NCBI GenBank assembly: GCA_034509495.1
Contig: CM067520.1
Location: 24,557,537-24,621,536 of the forward strand
DNA from: Acestrorhynchus altus
Taxonomy: Eukaryota; Chordata; Actinopteri; Characiformes; Acestrorhynchidae
Length of the DNA: 64,000 bases
Reading direction: 5' to 3'
Position numbers and translations under genes: made by a program
The notes under the pieces: generated by a model
Told to the model about the DNA's origin: nothing
The model's input: only the letters and a program-made list of their open reading frames with translations
The model's database searches: none
Shown here: positions 22,885 through 33,965 of the stretch, in pieces
Numbering within the stretch: the first letter of the stretch is position 1
Layout: each line of letters starts with the position of its first letter

Positions 22885-24190
22885 ATATGGCTGAGATGCA
22901 TCATAATATTAGAGGCAGCTACATTTATATTGCTTTAATAGCTCTGGAAACACAGACCCTTGGGATTGGCTTCACCGGTATGAATTCGTCTCACGACTTG
23001 CATGCAGATGTTCGACGCAAAGCCCTTTTAGACAAAGGAAACGTGTATAAACGTGTATTGTCTACATTGCATAACCGGTTAATTATATCCCTTGTAATGG
23101 GCTTCACCGGTATGAATTATTTTCTCCACTTGCATACAGGTGTTTAAAGCAGGTGCCATTTAAACACTTATATGTCAGTGTTAACCGTATGTCAGGGACG
23201 TGTGGTTAACACTGCGTGGCCTATATTGCTTAATTAGTTCATTATATGAGAGTCCCCTGTGATTGGCTTCAACGGTATGAATTAGTTTCAGCGCTCGTTC
23301 ACAGATGTTCCAAGCATGTACCATTTAACCACATGAAATGTGTCAGAAACATGCCATTAATGTTGTAGCACTGCCTATATTAAGTTATTAATAATTGCTC
23401 TGGTCTATCACAGACCTTAGTGATTGGCTTCATCGGTATGAATTAGTTTCACAACATGCACGCAGATGTTCAGTGCAAAGCACTTTTAAAAACACATGAA
23501 ATGTTTTAGAAGCATGCAAATGATACTGCATTGCCTATATTGCCTAATCAGTTAATTATATCAGAGTCTCTTGTGATTGGCTTCTCCGGTATGAATTATT
23601 TTGCATAAGCTGCATGTAGATAGTCAAAGCAGGTGCCATTTAAACACTTGAAATGCAGCAGAAACATGCAATTAATACCACAGGCAGCATTGCCTTATTG
23701 CTTAATTGGTGTATTATATCAGAGTCCCCAGTGCTTGGCTTTACCGGTATGAATTAGTTTCACAACCGGCGTGCAGATGTTCAAAGCAGGTGCCATTTAA
23801 ACACATAGAGCCCATCAGAAACAAGCGGTTGATCCTGCCGACAGCTACACTTATATCGCTTTAACTGGTCTGGTCTATTACAGTCCTTTGTGATTGGCTT
23901 TACCAGTATGAATTTTATTTCCACAACTTATATGCAAATTTTCAGTCCCACGGAAACTCCATGAAATGTCTCAGAAACATGCTTTTGTTGTTTTTATTGG
24001 TCTGCATTTTTATATCAGAGTCTTGGGGTTTCACCAGTATGAATCGGTTTTCAACTTGCATGCAGATGTTGAAAGCAGATGCCATTTGAACACTTGAATT
24101 ATGTCAGGAACAAGCCATTAATACCACATGACCTATATCGCTTAATTGCCTGATTATATCCCTTGTGATTGGCTTCACAGCATGAATTAG
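22885..24190. repeat. ~155 bp satellite array with three-monomer higher-order repeat
   Basis: The anchor GGCTTCACCGGTATGAATT and variants is near 22968, 23100, 23265, 23426, 23579, 23737, 23896, 24026 and 24171, giving nine monomers of about 130-165 bp. Monomers 1, 4 and 7 share a distinct type (GCTCTGGTCTATTACAGACC before the anchor; monomers 1 and 4 also share GCAAAGCACTTTTA after it). The others carry TTATATCAGAGTCCCTTGTG and AAAGCAGGTGCCATTTAAAC. The period is therefore about 460 bp. Most monomers hold TGATTGGCTT, an inverted CCAAT motif. Confidence 0.88.
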
Positions 24191-24253
24191 GAAGATGAAG
24201 CTGAATGTTATCACCTGAGAGTTGCTTGAAGCCATTATCGTGCACAATAAATA

Positions 24254-24306
<53 letters not shown>
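24254..24306. repeat. (CA)n microsatellite
   Basis: Pure CA run just beyond the satellite. The 166-codon minus-strand frame across it is an artefact. 24310-25250 holds nothing recognisable. Confidence 0.95.
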
Positions 24307-24307
<1 letters not shown>

Positions 24308-25264
24308 TGGAGTATTGCATTGTAAATAATACAAAAAACATATATTCGAGCAGCCCAGAATCTGAAAATAACAATCTGTGGTATGTGTGACTGTCTCCTC
24401 ACGTGATGGTGATGTCCAGCGGAATAAATGTCTGTGAAACTATTAAAACATCCTGCAAAACTGGACTCGGGAGTAAAAATACCGTAACACACGACTTTAC
24501 TAAAGTATCGCAATATTTGGAATCGTGACCCCTGTATTGTGATACGTATTGTTTCGCAGATACTTGCCGATACACTGCCCTGAATTACAGTATAGAAGCC
24601 AACGATTAACCTATGTGTTGTAGACACTAAACTGATTAAAGCCAAACCGATGTAGCTACCCACAAAATCAACGTGCAGATTCGACCGAATCACAGCCAGG
24701 ACATGTGACCTTTGTTCTAACTGATGATCATTCACTTTCCTTCAGACTCACAAAGGATCATTAGACTCAAACAGGCCAAATCAGACAGTTCATTAATACA
24801 ACATTAGCCCTCTTTGTTTGTTGATCCACACAAAAGCAGAAAGCCTCAATCACCCAAGTGTGCACAAGTCCACACGGACGCACAGACAGACGGAGAGAAA
24901 TGGAGCATCATAAAGCAGAGCAGGTCTCTAATGGATTTATTGACTTGCAAGAATGTGGACCGTCGCTGCCTTTCCACTGTAGGTTTCTGGAAGCAAGAGT
25001 GAACCAAAAGTAGTCAGCCAGACACACACACACACTTAATAATACACACAGAAGATGGGTTCCTTTAATCGTTGGTTCTTCTCGATGTTTCTCCTCCTCT
25101 CATTTGAAGGATTTATGCTGCTAATCTTTGTCTAAACAGTTTACTAAAGGGATCAGACAATAAAACTTCCATAAAACTATGTTGCAAAAATTCCTTTCTA
25201 AAAAGCACTTGGTTGCCAGGACACGAGATCCCATAAACACTGTACATCCATATAATATCCTACA

Positions 25265-26030
25265 GTAGTGCCTCCCGCCCCCTCTCTCTGATCAGTCAGA
25301 GTCTGTATGCAGCAGGCTGGGATCATCAGCTCCCGGCCCCTGATCAGTCAGAGTCTGTATGTGGCGCTGGGAGCATTAGCCCCGCCCTCTCTGATCAGTC
25401 AGGAGTCTGTGTATGCAGGTTGAGCATTAGCCCTGCCCTCTCCCTGACTCCAGCCGAGTCTGTATGCAGGCGAGCATTAGCTCCCGCCCCCTCTCTCTGA
25501 TCAGTCAGGAGTCTGTATGCAGGCTGGATCATCAGCCCTGCCCCCTCTCTGATCAGTCAGAGTTCGTGCAGGCTGGGAGACAGCCCTGCCCCCTCTCTGA
25601 TCAGTCAGAGTCTGTATGCAGGTTGATCATCAGCCTCGCCCCTCTCTCTGATCAGTCAGAGTCTGTATGCAGGTTGATCATCAGCCCTGCCCCTCTTCTG
25701 ATCAGTCAGAGTTCGTATGCAGGCTGCTATCAGCCCCGCCTCTGATCAGTCAGAGTCTGTATGCAGCTGGCACTAGCCCGCTTCCTCTCTCTGATCAGTC
25801 AGAGCCCGGCGTAAAGCTGCACCGCCCGCTTCCCTCTCTCTGATCGTCAGAGTCTGTATGCAGGTTGAACATCAGTCCAGCCTCTCTCTGATCAGTCAGA
25901 GTCTGTATGCAGGTTGAGCCATCAGCCCCGCCCCCTCTCTCTGATCAGTCAGAGTCTGTATGCAGGTTGGGCATCAGCCCCGCCCCCTCTCTCTGATCAG
26001 TCAGAGTCTGTATGCAGGTTGGGCATGTAC
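25265..26030 (-). repeat. Expanded ~52 bp GC-box minisatellite inside a family B element
   Basis: About 15 units of CTCTGATCAGTCAGAGTCTG, TATGCAGGTTGAGCAT and CAGCCCCGCCCCCTCT. Other family B copies carry one to four units, so this is a local expansion. Units between 25290 and 25880 have many small indels, while the last ones (25900-26020) are clean. Confidence 0.9.
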
Positions 26031-26150
26031 ACATGGACAGAGCAGTAAACATGCACTGGGATGCGCACAGAGATGACGTGTATCATATCTGTAGGTTACT
26101 CTGATCTTGAGAAATGCCCAGAAAGTGTGGATCTCGGGTTCTACGAGTTC
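26030..26150 (+). mobile_element. Family B right end
   Basis: ACATGGACAGAGCAGTAAAC, GATGACGTGTATCATATCTG, TAGGTTACTCTGATC and GATCTCGGGTTCTACGAGTT, the usual right end of family B. TTAA is mutated to TTCA. Confidence 0.8.
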
Positions 26151-26479
26151 ACCTGGTCAACCTGGTCATGACCACGTTTACTTACAGTTCAGACTCTCTG
26201 ACTCCATGCCATGAAGCGACTTAGATCAACTCAAAAATCAGCTTTTTTAAGTCTTCAACTTGAGGATGAAGTTTAGAGCCCTGAAGCTGAACTTACGCTG
26301 AAGGAACGCTGTGAGGTGGGCTGCCGCATACAGCCACCAGCAGTTGAACAGCGGCACTGCTGTGCACCGCTGTGTTTACCCTGGTATACATTTCCAGATG
26401 GCAAACTGCATACATTAAGAGGTAATGTGCCTCTGTTTGTGATTGTTTGGTGGTATTGTGTATATCTGGCCTCCCTGTA

Positions 26480-26701
26480 TGTGTGTGTGTGTGTGTGTGT
26501 CTGTGTGTGTGTGTGTGTGTCTGTGTGTCTGTGTGCGTGTGTGTGCCTAGGGAGATACACTGTGATGTTTCAGTGTGCTAATGAAATTAACTGCGACGTT
26601 CAGGACCCAGATAGAAGAATCCAGCCCCCGCGTTTCTAATGGGAGCTGATAGGCTGTCAGGGCCACAGCAGCTGCACTACACACAGGGGGGAATGCAGTA
26701 C

Positions 26702-26762
<61 letters not shown>
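26480..26762. repeat. (TG)n and (CA)n microsatellites
   Basis: (TG)n with CTGTG interruptions at 26480-26550 and a long (CA)n at 26702-26762. They form a natural inverted pair. 26155-26475 and 26765-27030 hold nothing recognisable. Confidence 0.95.
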
Positions 26763-26763
<1 letters not shown>

Positions 26764-27034
26764 ATATGCAACATATATAATTATGATTGAAAGGGGTTTA
26801 ATAAAAGTATTGCAGCAACTTATCAAGAAATTCAGACTTTTAACACTGATCTTCCAGTTTCTAAGCCTCAAAAGAAACTGGACAAACTGGAAACTGGATT
26901 TCTTTCCTTGGTAAAAAAAAAATCCCCTTCCCGACATCTAGAAAACCTCCCATTTCTGGAAAAACATTCATTGAAAGCAGTGTTAATCTGAATGCAGAGG
27001 ATTCATGAGTTCACTGTTGACTGATATACCTGCT

Positions 27035-27165
27035 CCCTGTCCTGTGGTGGTCCTGCAGGGGTCCTGACCATTGGAGAACAGGAAACTGTGTGCTCCTGTT
27101 TGGTAAACAGGGCTCAGGTGGACAGTGAGGTGGTGGTCATAATAATATGATATTAGTGTGTTGAT
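27035..27165. mobile_element. Family A MITE end fragment
   Basis: CTGTGGTGGTCCTGCAGGGG, TCCTGACCATTGGAGAACAG, GTGGACAGTGAGG and GGTGGTCATAATAATATGAT. Confidence 0.75.
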
Positions 27166-27220
27166 ATTTAATGTATGTATAAAAATATCCGTGCGTTATA
27201 ATCAGGTCCAGCTGTTCAGC

Positions 27221-27290
27221 CTCTCGCAGGCTCTCGCAGCCTCTCGCAGCCTCTCGCAGGCTCTCGCAGCCTCTCGCAGCCTCTCGCAGG
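27221..27290. repeat. 10-bp tandem repeat with 30-bp super-period
   Basis: Seven contiguous decamers CTCTCGCAGS. The last base runs G,C,C,G,C,C,G, giving an exact 30-bp super-period. A minus-strand frame therefore repeats LREAARGCES, but this is not evidence of a gene. 27300-27865 is otherwise unassigned. Confidence 0.95.
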
Positions 27291-27867
27291 CTCTGTGATT
27301 GAAACTTGACTTTATAGCAGAAATGTATGCTGTTAATAACAGCTGTTAGTATCCTGACCATATAATAACAGGCTGCTGCTGCATTCACAGGCGTACACAT
27401 ACAACCCACACACTCCGTCCAACACTTACACTAACCCTAACCTTAAAGTCAGTCAGACCACTTTCTAAAGGCCTGAGATCACACTGGAAATGTCACACGT
27501 TACTCATTTTTGTTTGTTAAATGAGAAACAGATTGATTTATAAAAATAAAAATGAAGGTTTTATATATATTATACATATAAAACACACCGTCTCATTCTC
27601 AGTTTTCTGTATTTTCATGACTATTTACATTGTAGATCCTCACTGAAGGCATCAAACCTTTGAATGAACACGTGTGGAGTTTTGTACGTAACACAAAAAA
27701 AGGTGAAATAAATGAAAACATGTTTTAAGTTCTAGTTTCGTCAAAATAGTCACCCTTTGCTCTGATTACTGCTTTGCACACTCTTGGAGTTCTCTCGATG
27801 AGCCACCATTTCAGGTGACGGCCTCTTGAAGCTCGCTGAGAGAATTGAAAGAGTGTACAAAGCAGTG

Positions 27868-28150
27868 CGAGCACTGACTTTACATCTACAAGGTGGAGAC
27901 ACTCGGTAGGAGTGTCTAATAGGGTGGACAGTGAGTGGACACCGTGTTTAAACACTCCAGCAGCACTGCGGTGTCTGATCCACTCGTACCAGCGTAACAC
28001 ACACTAACACACCACCACCATGTCAGTGTGACTGCAGTGCTGAGAACGACCCACCACCCACATAATAGCTGCTCTGTGGTGGTCCTGTGGGGTCCTGACC
28101 ATTGAAGGTGGATTACAGATGGCTCATGTATGGTTGATCAAGCGGATAGT
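27868..28150. mobile_element. Family A MITE, half copy
   Basis: CTGACTTTACATCTACAAGG, GGACACCGTGTTTAAACACT, the ACACACTAACACACCACCAC block, CGACCCACCACCCACATAAT and GGTCCTGTGGGGTCCTGACC. The 91-codon frame across it is not a gene. Confidence 0.85.
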
Positions 28151-28500
28151 TAGTGTGTTTTATAGTTTATAACAGACATTTGGTCATTTTTATCTAATTA
28201 TGACAGGTTGGAAAGTTGCAAAGCATCACCAGCAGAGCAGAGCTGCCTGGGGCAGTGGAGTGGCCTGAATGAGAGGACAACTTGAGGCTGCCTTGAGCTG
28301 GTAAATCAGTCAAACAGAGGTGCTTACGTGGTTCCTGACATTGCATGAAAGATATCAAACATATCCTCTCCGACTGAGTTCGCTTAGGATTCAGAGGAAA
28401 CTGTAAATTCAGCTTTAACCTCAGGGTGTAATGTTTTTCTTCCAAATTAAATTTCCATTTTTATCGTCATCCTGGGAAATGCTGGACCTCATAAAAGCCT

Positions 28501-28536
<36 letters not shown>

Positions 28537-28980
28537 GCTCCCCCACACACACGCTCAATTGAAGGACTGGAAGAAGAAAGGATGTGATAGGAAGGATTAA
28601 AGTGAAGTAGACAGCAGCTCCTCACATTTCTCCACTCCAGCTCTCCTTCACCGCAGAGAGCCGTCAACTGTGGGAGCTGTAGGTGTGAAGCTTTGACAGA
28701 AAATAGAATTCATCTCATTTCAGACCAACACGCACTTCACCTGCTGGCGACCCACCTCTCCAGCTGTTCCCACAGTTCAGGAAAGCTGCAGGAAATCAAA
28801 GCCAGGACTGCTGACTACTGTCGCAGGAGCCAAACTTTCTGTAAACTCCTCGTGGAAGTTCGCACAACTTCAGAGAAAGCTCCAGAGAAAAGGCAAACAG
28901 TCCTCAGCATATCGGCTCATTAAGATTTCTGTTTCTTCTCAGATAAATGCCTGGTTACGGAGTACTCTACCATCCACCCC

Positions 28981-28983
<3 letters not shown>
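28151..28983. other. Unassigned sequence with (CA)n
   Basis: A (CA)n run is at 28503-28533. The rest shows no gene or repeat I recognise. Confidence 0.5.

Positions 28984-29030
<47 letters not shown>
28984..29030. repeat. (CA)n microsatellite
   Basis: Pure CA run. Confidence 0.95.
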
Positions 29031-29032
<2 letters not shown>

Positions 29033-29137
29033 ATGGGCTTTGTTTTAGGTGCTTGGACTCTCAAAAAAAAAAAAAAGGAAATTCTTCTCTGAAGAAGGTC
29101 TTCTCTCAGTATGGAGTCGGATATAACACAACATTCC

Positions 29138-29250
29138 AGACTTAACATCTACAAGGTGGAGCAACCAGTTAAGAGTATCTAATACAGTGGACAGTGGGTG
29201 GACACTGTTGTGTTTGATCCACTCGCACCAGCGCAACACACACCCTGTAA
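29138..29250. mobile_element. Family A MITE fragment
   Basis: ACATCTACAAGGTGGAG, AATACAGTGGACAGTGG and GATCCACTCGCACCAGCGCA, with an internal deletion. 29251-29530 is unassigned. Confidence 0.7.
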
Positions 29251-29529
29251 GCACCTGCTGAGTGACTCCAGGACAGCCCGGCATGATACCTGTGCAGACT
29301 TTGGTGACGTTGACGTGGTGTTAAGGGCAGTCATCATAATGATCTGCAGTGTAGTTCTGCATCATGCAGTCATCTGTCAGTGGTGGTGGCAATAACGGGA
29401 GGAGGAGGGCATCACTGCTCGATGAATGTCTGCAATCATGGCTGTTGGGTCATTCCATGGATGTTGTTCAGTATCAGTTCTCCCTCTCCATGGTTTGAGC
29501 AGGTCACCAAGATCCTCCATGTGTTGGTC

Positions 29530-30085
29530 AAACATTTACTTGCACCACATTTTTTGTATTTTTTTTTTGCTTATAAGGACAAAAAACTCTTCATATCTCA
29601 GCACGTCTGTCGAGATGTCATCACCCAAAGCGCTTTTTAGCTGAAAATGCACAGATTTTGATGAGTTATTTGTAATAAAGTTGACAAGTTCTTCAAAAAA
29701 AAACCTGAATGTCCTTTATTATTTTTAATATTTATGTACGTATCAGTATTTTCCCTTCTCATGACTCTCATTCTGAGATTTGGGAAAGAGAACGAGAGCA
29801 AACAGCCCCTCCATTCTCATATTCCTCCGTGACCCAATATCTGGGTCAGTGACATCATTAGCCCCGCCCCTCTCGCTGATCAGTCAGAGTCTGCATGCAG
29901 GTTGAGCATGTAAACATGCACTGGAGGCTCCTTTGGCCTTTAAACGGGGACTTAATTCAGCTGGAAACGAGTAACTGGTTATTCAGGGAACGCCTGGTAG
30001 TTTGTTGTGAAATGTGTATCGTGGGTGTAGGTTCCTCCGATCCCAAGATATGAAGCTTAAATTCTCGGGTTCTAAGAGATAATAA
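29530..30085 (+). mobile_element. Family B TTAA element, nearly complete right part
   Basis: GCTTATAAGGACAAAAAACT, CTGAAAATGCACAGATTTTG, GAGAGCAAACAGCCCCTCC, CCCAATATCTGGGTCAGTGA, one minisatellite unit, GCATGTAAACATGCACTGGA and the terminal TTCTCGGGTTCTAAGAG at about 30061-30077. Confidence 0.82.
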
Positions 30086-30089
30086 AGAT

Positions 30090-30915
30090 AAAAACAGTGT
30101 ATTAACGTAAGAACCTGCTGAAGGTCAGTTATGTACTGCAAAGATGGAAAAGGAGTTAATTTCAACACAGTTTGTTGTGTATAAACAATAGAATTCCATA
30201 AAATCCCAATGGAAGCACTACCTGAGTCAGACTTAAAACCCAGGAGAGAATCAGCACTGGTTTAAAATGTAAACAACAGCCCCGTTAAATCACATTAACA
30301 GAACAGAGAAGTGAATTATAGTGTGTTTCTGCTTGTTTTAACGGCAGAATCCTTTCAAATAAAGACAAATAACCCAACTGTTTCATTTTTTAGCTGCTAA
30401 GAGGAGAAATGGCAGGACAATGGTCATAATTACCCCCGTAAGACTGACTACATACAGAGCCTGGAGTTGAAGTGCTGAATGAAACTTACTGAAGCTCGCT
30501 TGAAGGTTTGTTGTTTCCAGCTCATGGAGATCTTCTTGAATCCTCACGCTTGTCTATCAAAAAGATAAGCGCAGCTCAAGTGTTGCTATAAGAGCTCTAC
30601 ATCAATACACTCCCACCGCAGTCCGACGGGGTCTTCGCCAGCTAACGTCCATTTACAGGAAAAAGCCCATCTGCAGACGGACACCAGTCCATTAGAGCAC
30701 TTCTCCTGCTTTAGGTCCCAGTCTGAGTGACTGGTGTTCACATCACATTGCAAGTCTTATCTGATTCAGTCTGAGTCATCACTCCTGCCTGGCTCCATCA
30801 AACCTGCAACGTTTAATAGACGTTTTTATCTAACGCTGTTGGAACGTTATGAATGAATGTGATAAATGTTGAATGATGGGTTCATTTTGAACAGCTGATT
30901 ATTTTCAGGATTTGT
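30090..30915. other. Unassigned sequence
   Basis: No recognisable gene or repeat. Confidence 0.5.
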
Positions 30916-30919
30916 GAAG

Positions 30920-31490
30920 CACTTTGGGCGACAGGTTTAGGTCAGTTTCAGACAGGATTTTACTGCTTTGGTCAGTTAAAGACAGGATTCTATCAGATTG
31001 GAACAGAAGTTCATCAGCTTCTGTCATTTTCCGATCGAATTTTGTCAGGATGTTTCATGAAAAATGTCAAATTTTTGCAGAATTATGTGCGAATTTTATT
31101 GGGTTCGAGTCCGTTTTGGATTTGATGGATTACGGTCGGTTTCTGGCAGTTTTAAACAGATATGTTCCGTTTTAGGCAAAAAGGTTTTCGAAGTCTTTGA
31201 ATTTCATCGGAATTTTCTTTTGGACAGATATTTTTTTGGGAAACAGTCAGTTATGGAGATGTTTTATTGGGACAGGGTCTGTTTGGACAGATTTGGAGGG
31301 GACATAATTTTTGGACAGAATTTGTTCGAGGTGGGGTAGGGGTAGGGTGGGGGGTTTTGTCCAGTTGGGGCCAGTTTTGGATTCTGCTGGACAGTTTCAG
31401 ACGGTTTTGTCAGGCTTGGGTCAGTTTTGAGCAGAATTTCAGCCTTAATTTGGTCAGTTTAGGATAGAATTTTGTTGAGGGTCAGTTTCT
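30920..31490. repeat. Degenerate T/G-rich repeat (GGTCAGTTT / GACAGNATTTT)
   Basis: Short motifs GGTCAGTTT, GACAGGATTTT, GACAGAATTTTG and TCAGTTTTGGA recur irregularly with strong purine/pyrimidine skew (few C on the + strand). Reading frames here are Phe- and Gly-rich artefacts. Confidence 0.65.
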
Positions 31491-31494
31491 AACT

Positions 31495-32065
31495 CAACTT
31501 GATGATGAAATGTTCAGACAGAAAGGGCTGTATGGGTTCTGACCACAATCCCATCTCTAATTAAAGCTCCAGTCCAAACCTGTGGTAAGAACCTACCGTT
31601 TCTTCTCACAGTAGTACCGACGCCTTTTATCCCCAGAATGATCACTTATATTTTTGTTCCACCAGCAGAAAAGAGCTCTAACCTGAAACCTACTCCCTGA
31701 TTCTGTTAAATAAAAAGTCAAACAGACTCAGGACTTACTATAGAGCTCATATCTATAGTGATGCAGAACCGTCAATGAAGAGCAAAGAGAATAAACCTCA
31801 GTGACATCCAGCCTAATTAAGAGTGAGTGTGAGGAGCACAAAGAAGTTTCCCCACAGAGCAACGTAGAAGGAACATCTGCCTCTGTTCCTCTTCTCACAT
31901 GAGAAGAGGGAGAGAGAGTGGGTGAGAGACCCTGAGACGGAATGGGGCTCACACTTTCTCTCTGAACTCTGACCTCCTTTGTAGTTTAAACCCACAAAAT
32001 AAACATACAGATACTACAAAGGGATATTTAAGTGATGTCATAGAAGAACCCTTTTAGGTTCCATA
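31495..32065. other. Unassigned sequence
   Basis: No recognisable gene or repeat. Confidence 0.5.
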
Positions 32066-32069
32066 AAGA

Positions 32070-32812
32070 ACGTCAGAACCTAGAACCCTAGGTCAATTTT
32101 GTGGGACGTTTTCATACTTTGATGTACGTTTATTCACCAAAATATCATATGAGTATTTATATGAGACAGTCACACACACCAGATATCATTATTCTCACGA
32201 GATCCTGGAACACTCAAAAATTCACTTCATTTGAGAAATAAAAATGAGAAGAATTTTACATTTTGGATGAATTTGACCCTGATTTGGTAGAAATATTACT
32301 GGCGTCTCAACTTTTTGGTGTGTTTTTTTTGCTTATAAGGACAAAAAACACTTGTCCACAGTTAATCCTGTTGGATGTGGTTGGTCCTTCTTGTTGATGC
32401 TGACGTTACCCTGGATACTGTGGCCCTTGATACATCACAAAGACTTGCTGTCTTGGTCACAGATGCGCCAGCAAGACGTGCACCAACAGTTTGTCCTCTT
32501 TTGAACTCTGGTATGTCCCCCATAATGTTGTGTTCATTGCAGTATTTTGAGCAGAACTGTGCTCTTACCTGCTAATTGAACCTTCACACTCTGCTCTTAC
32601 TGGTGCAGTTAATGAAGATTGACCACAAGGCTGCTCCAGTTTAGCCATGACACCTCCCGAAATACAATGACAGGGGTTTCAGTTTCATTGTCCAACCCCT
32701 GTAGTGTGTTATGATATGTGTATCATGTCTGTAGGTTACTCTGATCCTGAGATAACAGCATGTAACTGCCTGCGAAATGCAGATCTCAGGTTCTAGGTTA
32801 AACTGGTCACAT
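32070..32812 (+). mobile_element. Family B element split by a Tc1 insertion
   Basis: The left part (32070-32348) has CAATTTTGTGGGACGTTTTC, ATTCACCAAAATATCATATG and GCTTATAAGGACAAAAAACA. The right part (32703-32812) has GATATGTGTATCATGTCTGT, AGGTTACTCTGATCCTGAGA and AGATCTCAGGTTCTAGGTTAA. The middle, including the minisatellite, is gone and a Tc1-type fragment occupies the site. Confidence 0.78.
32350..32702 (-). mobile_element. Tc1-type element 5' end with transposase HTH domain
   Basis: On the minus strand it starts TACAGGGGTTGGACAATGAA, a familiar Tc1-type terminus. It encodes IPEFKRGQTVGARLAGASVT, KTASLCDVSRATVSRV and then TSASTRRTNHIQQD. This is the paired-like helix-turn-helix that binds the terminal repeats (compare VGxRxAGxSVxxTAxLLxVSRATV). 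It stops before the catalytic domain. Confidence 0.85.
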
Positions 32813-32814
32813 CC

Positions 32815-33740
32815 CTTTGTGAAAATGGTTCTAATTGATTCTTAGACATCCTTTAAAGGCTTCCCTTGGTAGCCCCCTTATTTAAAAGTATCTGTTGCCA
32901 CTGCATAGTTATGAGACATGTGACAGGGTAACACAAGCCAATTGACGCTCCAGTACCTGCCTGCATACACACTCCTATAGGCAGCATATGCCAGATGCCA
33001 TATGCCAACTTAACCAACCGTATGCAAATCTCTAAATCCCCTTATAAAGCTCTCTTTCTCCACCCTAAGACTTATCATATCAGAGCAAATTACCATTTCT
33101 GAGTCAAAGTAAAAAAACAGCAATGCTTCATAGTATATTTCACTTAATCCCTATCCCATTTCCTTAATCCAGGTTTCAATATATCTCCCTGTTTCCCTCA
33201 CTGAACTGTTGTCTGTTCATTTGCACTTTTTTAACCGATCTAAGAAACAACTGCCGAGTATAAAAACTCGTATCTCCTTTTCTTTGTAACGTTTGTCAGA
33301 CATTGCGCCGTATGTTGTTCGACCCACGTGCTCGAGCATAACCCATTCTCCAGCCGAACCAGAGGAGACACCGATTCCAGAATGCATTCGGAATTCCCAA
33401 TCGAACCGTTATTGTGGAACTCCACCAAAGTGGACACTGGACCAGACATATTTGTGTTGTCATGTAGAGGACCAACATCTCCGGTAATATGTACACGTAT
33501 GACTAAAGCGCCCCATTTTCACGCACTCCTTCCTCCCTCCACATTGATCTCCTGCCTGTTCTGGTGCTGTTCTTCCAAATGCACACAAACCAGCTCAGAA
33601 TGTACCAAGACCTGACATTTAACCTTTCATGGAGCTTCTAAAGAAAGGGATTAATGGACAGATTTTCCTGAGGTTATGTTTAGGGGTAGGTTGAGGGTTA
33701 GGTTGACTTCAATTTACATTACAGAAACATCAAGGTTTAC
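32815..33740. other. Unassigned, possibly repeat-derived sequence
   Basis: A stretch around 32917-33300 has CTTATAAAGCTCTC and GTATAAAAACTCGT, which might be LTR promoter motifs. No terminal TG...CA pair, primer-binding site or internal retroviral coding is seen. Frames at 33240-33615 are unrecognised. A CCTAAC-like patch is at 33670-33710 (inverted). Confidence 0.35.
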
Positions 33741-33744
33741 ATCA

Positions 33745-33965
33745 ACTTAAGAGATAACCGTAACTCAGGATCAGAGTAATCTACAGACCTGATACACGAG
33801 GGAGGGGCTGTTTGCTCTCTTTCTTTCAAATTTCAGAATAAAAGTCCTGAGAAAGGATCGTACTGATACATACACAGGTTTATGTATTTTATTTGGACTA
33901 GTGTCAGGTTTTTTGAAGAACTATATTATAAATATCCTTGCCAATGTAATCATTACAAATAGTTT
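33745..33965 (-). mobile_element. Family B element lacking its minisatellite
   Basis: TAACTCAGGATCAGAGTAAT, CTACAGACCTGATACACGAG joins directly to GGAGGGGCTGTTTGCTCTCT, TTTCAGAATAAAAGTCCTGA and TTATAAATATCC. The minisatellite and the CCAATATCTGGGTCA block are deleted. Confidence 0.8.

Noticed and set aside
24235..24735. 166-codon minus-strand frame
   Set aside because: Its end is the translated (CA)n tract and the remainder matches nothing known.
32917..33300. Possible retroviral LTR with TATAAA-like motifs
   Set aside because: No second LTR, primer-binding site, target duplication or gag/pol coding nearby.
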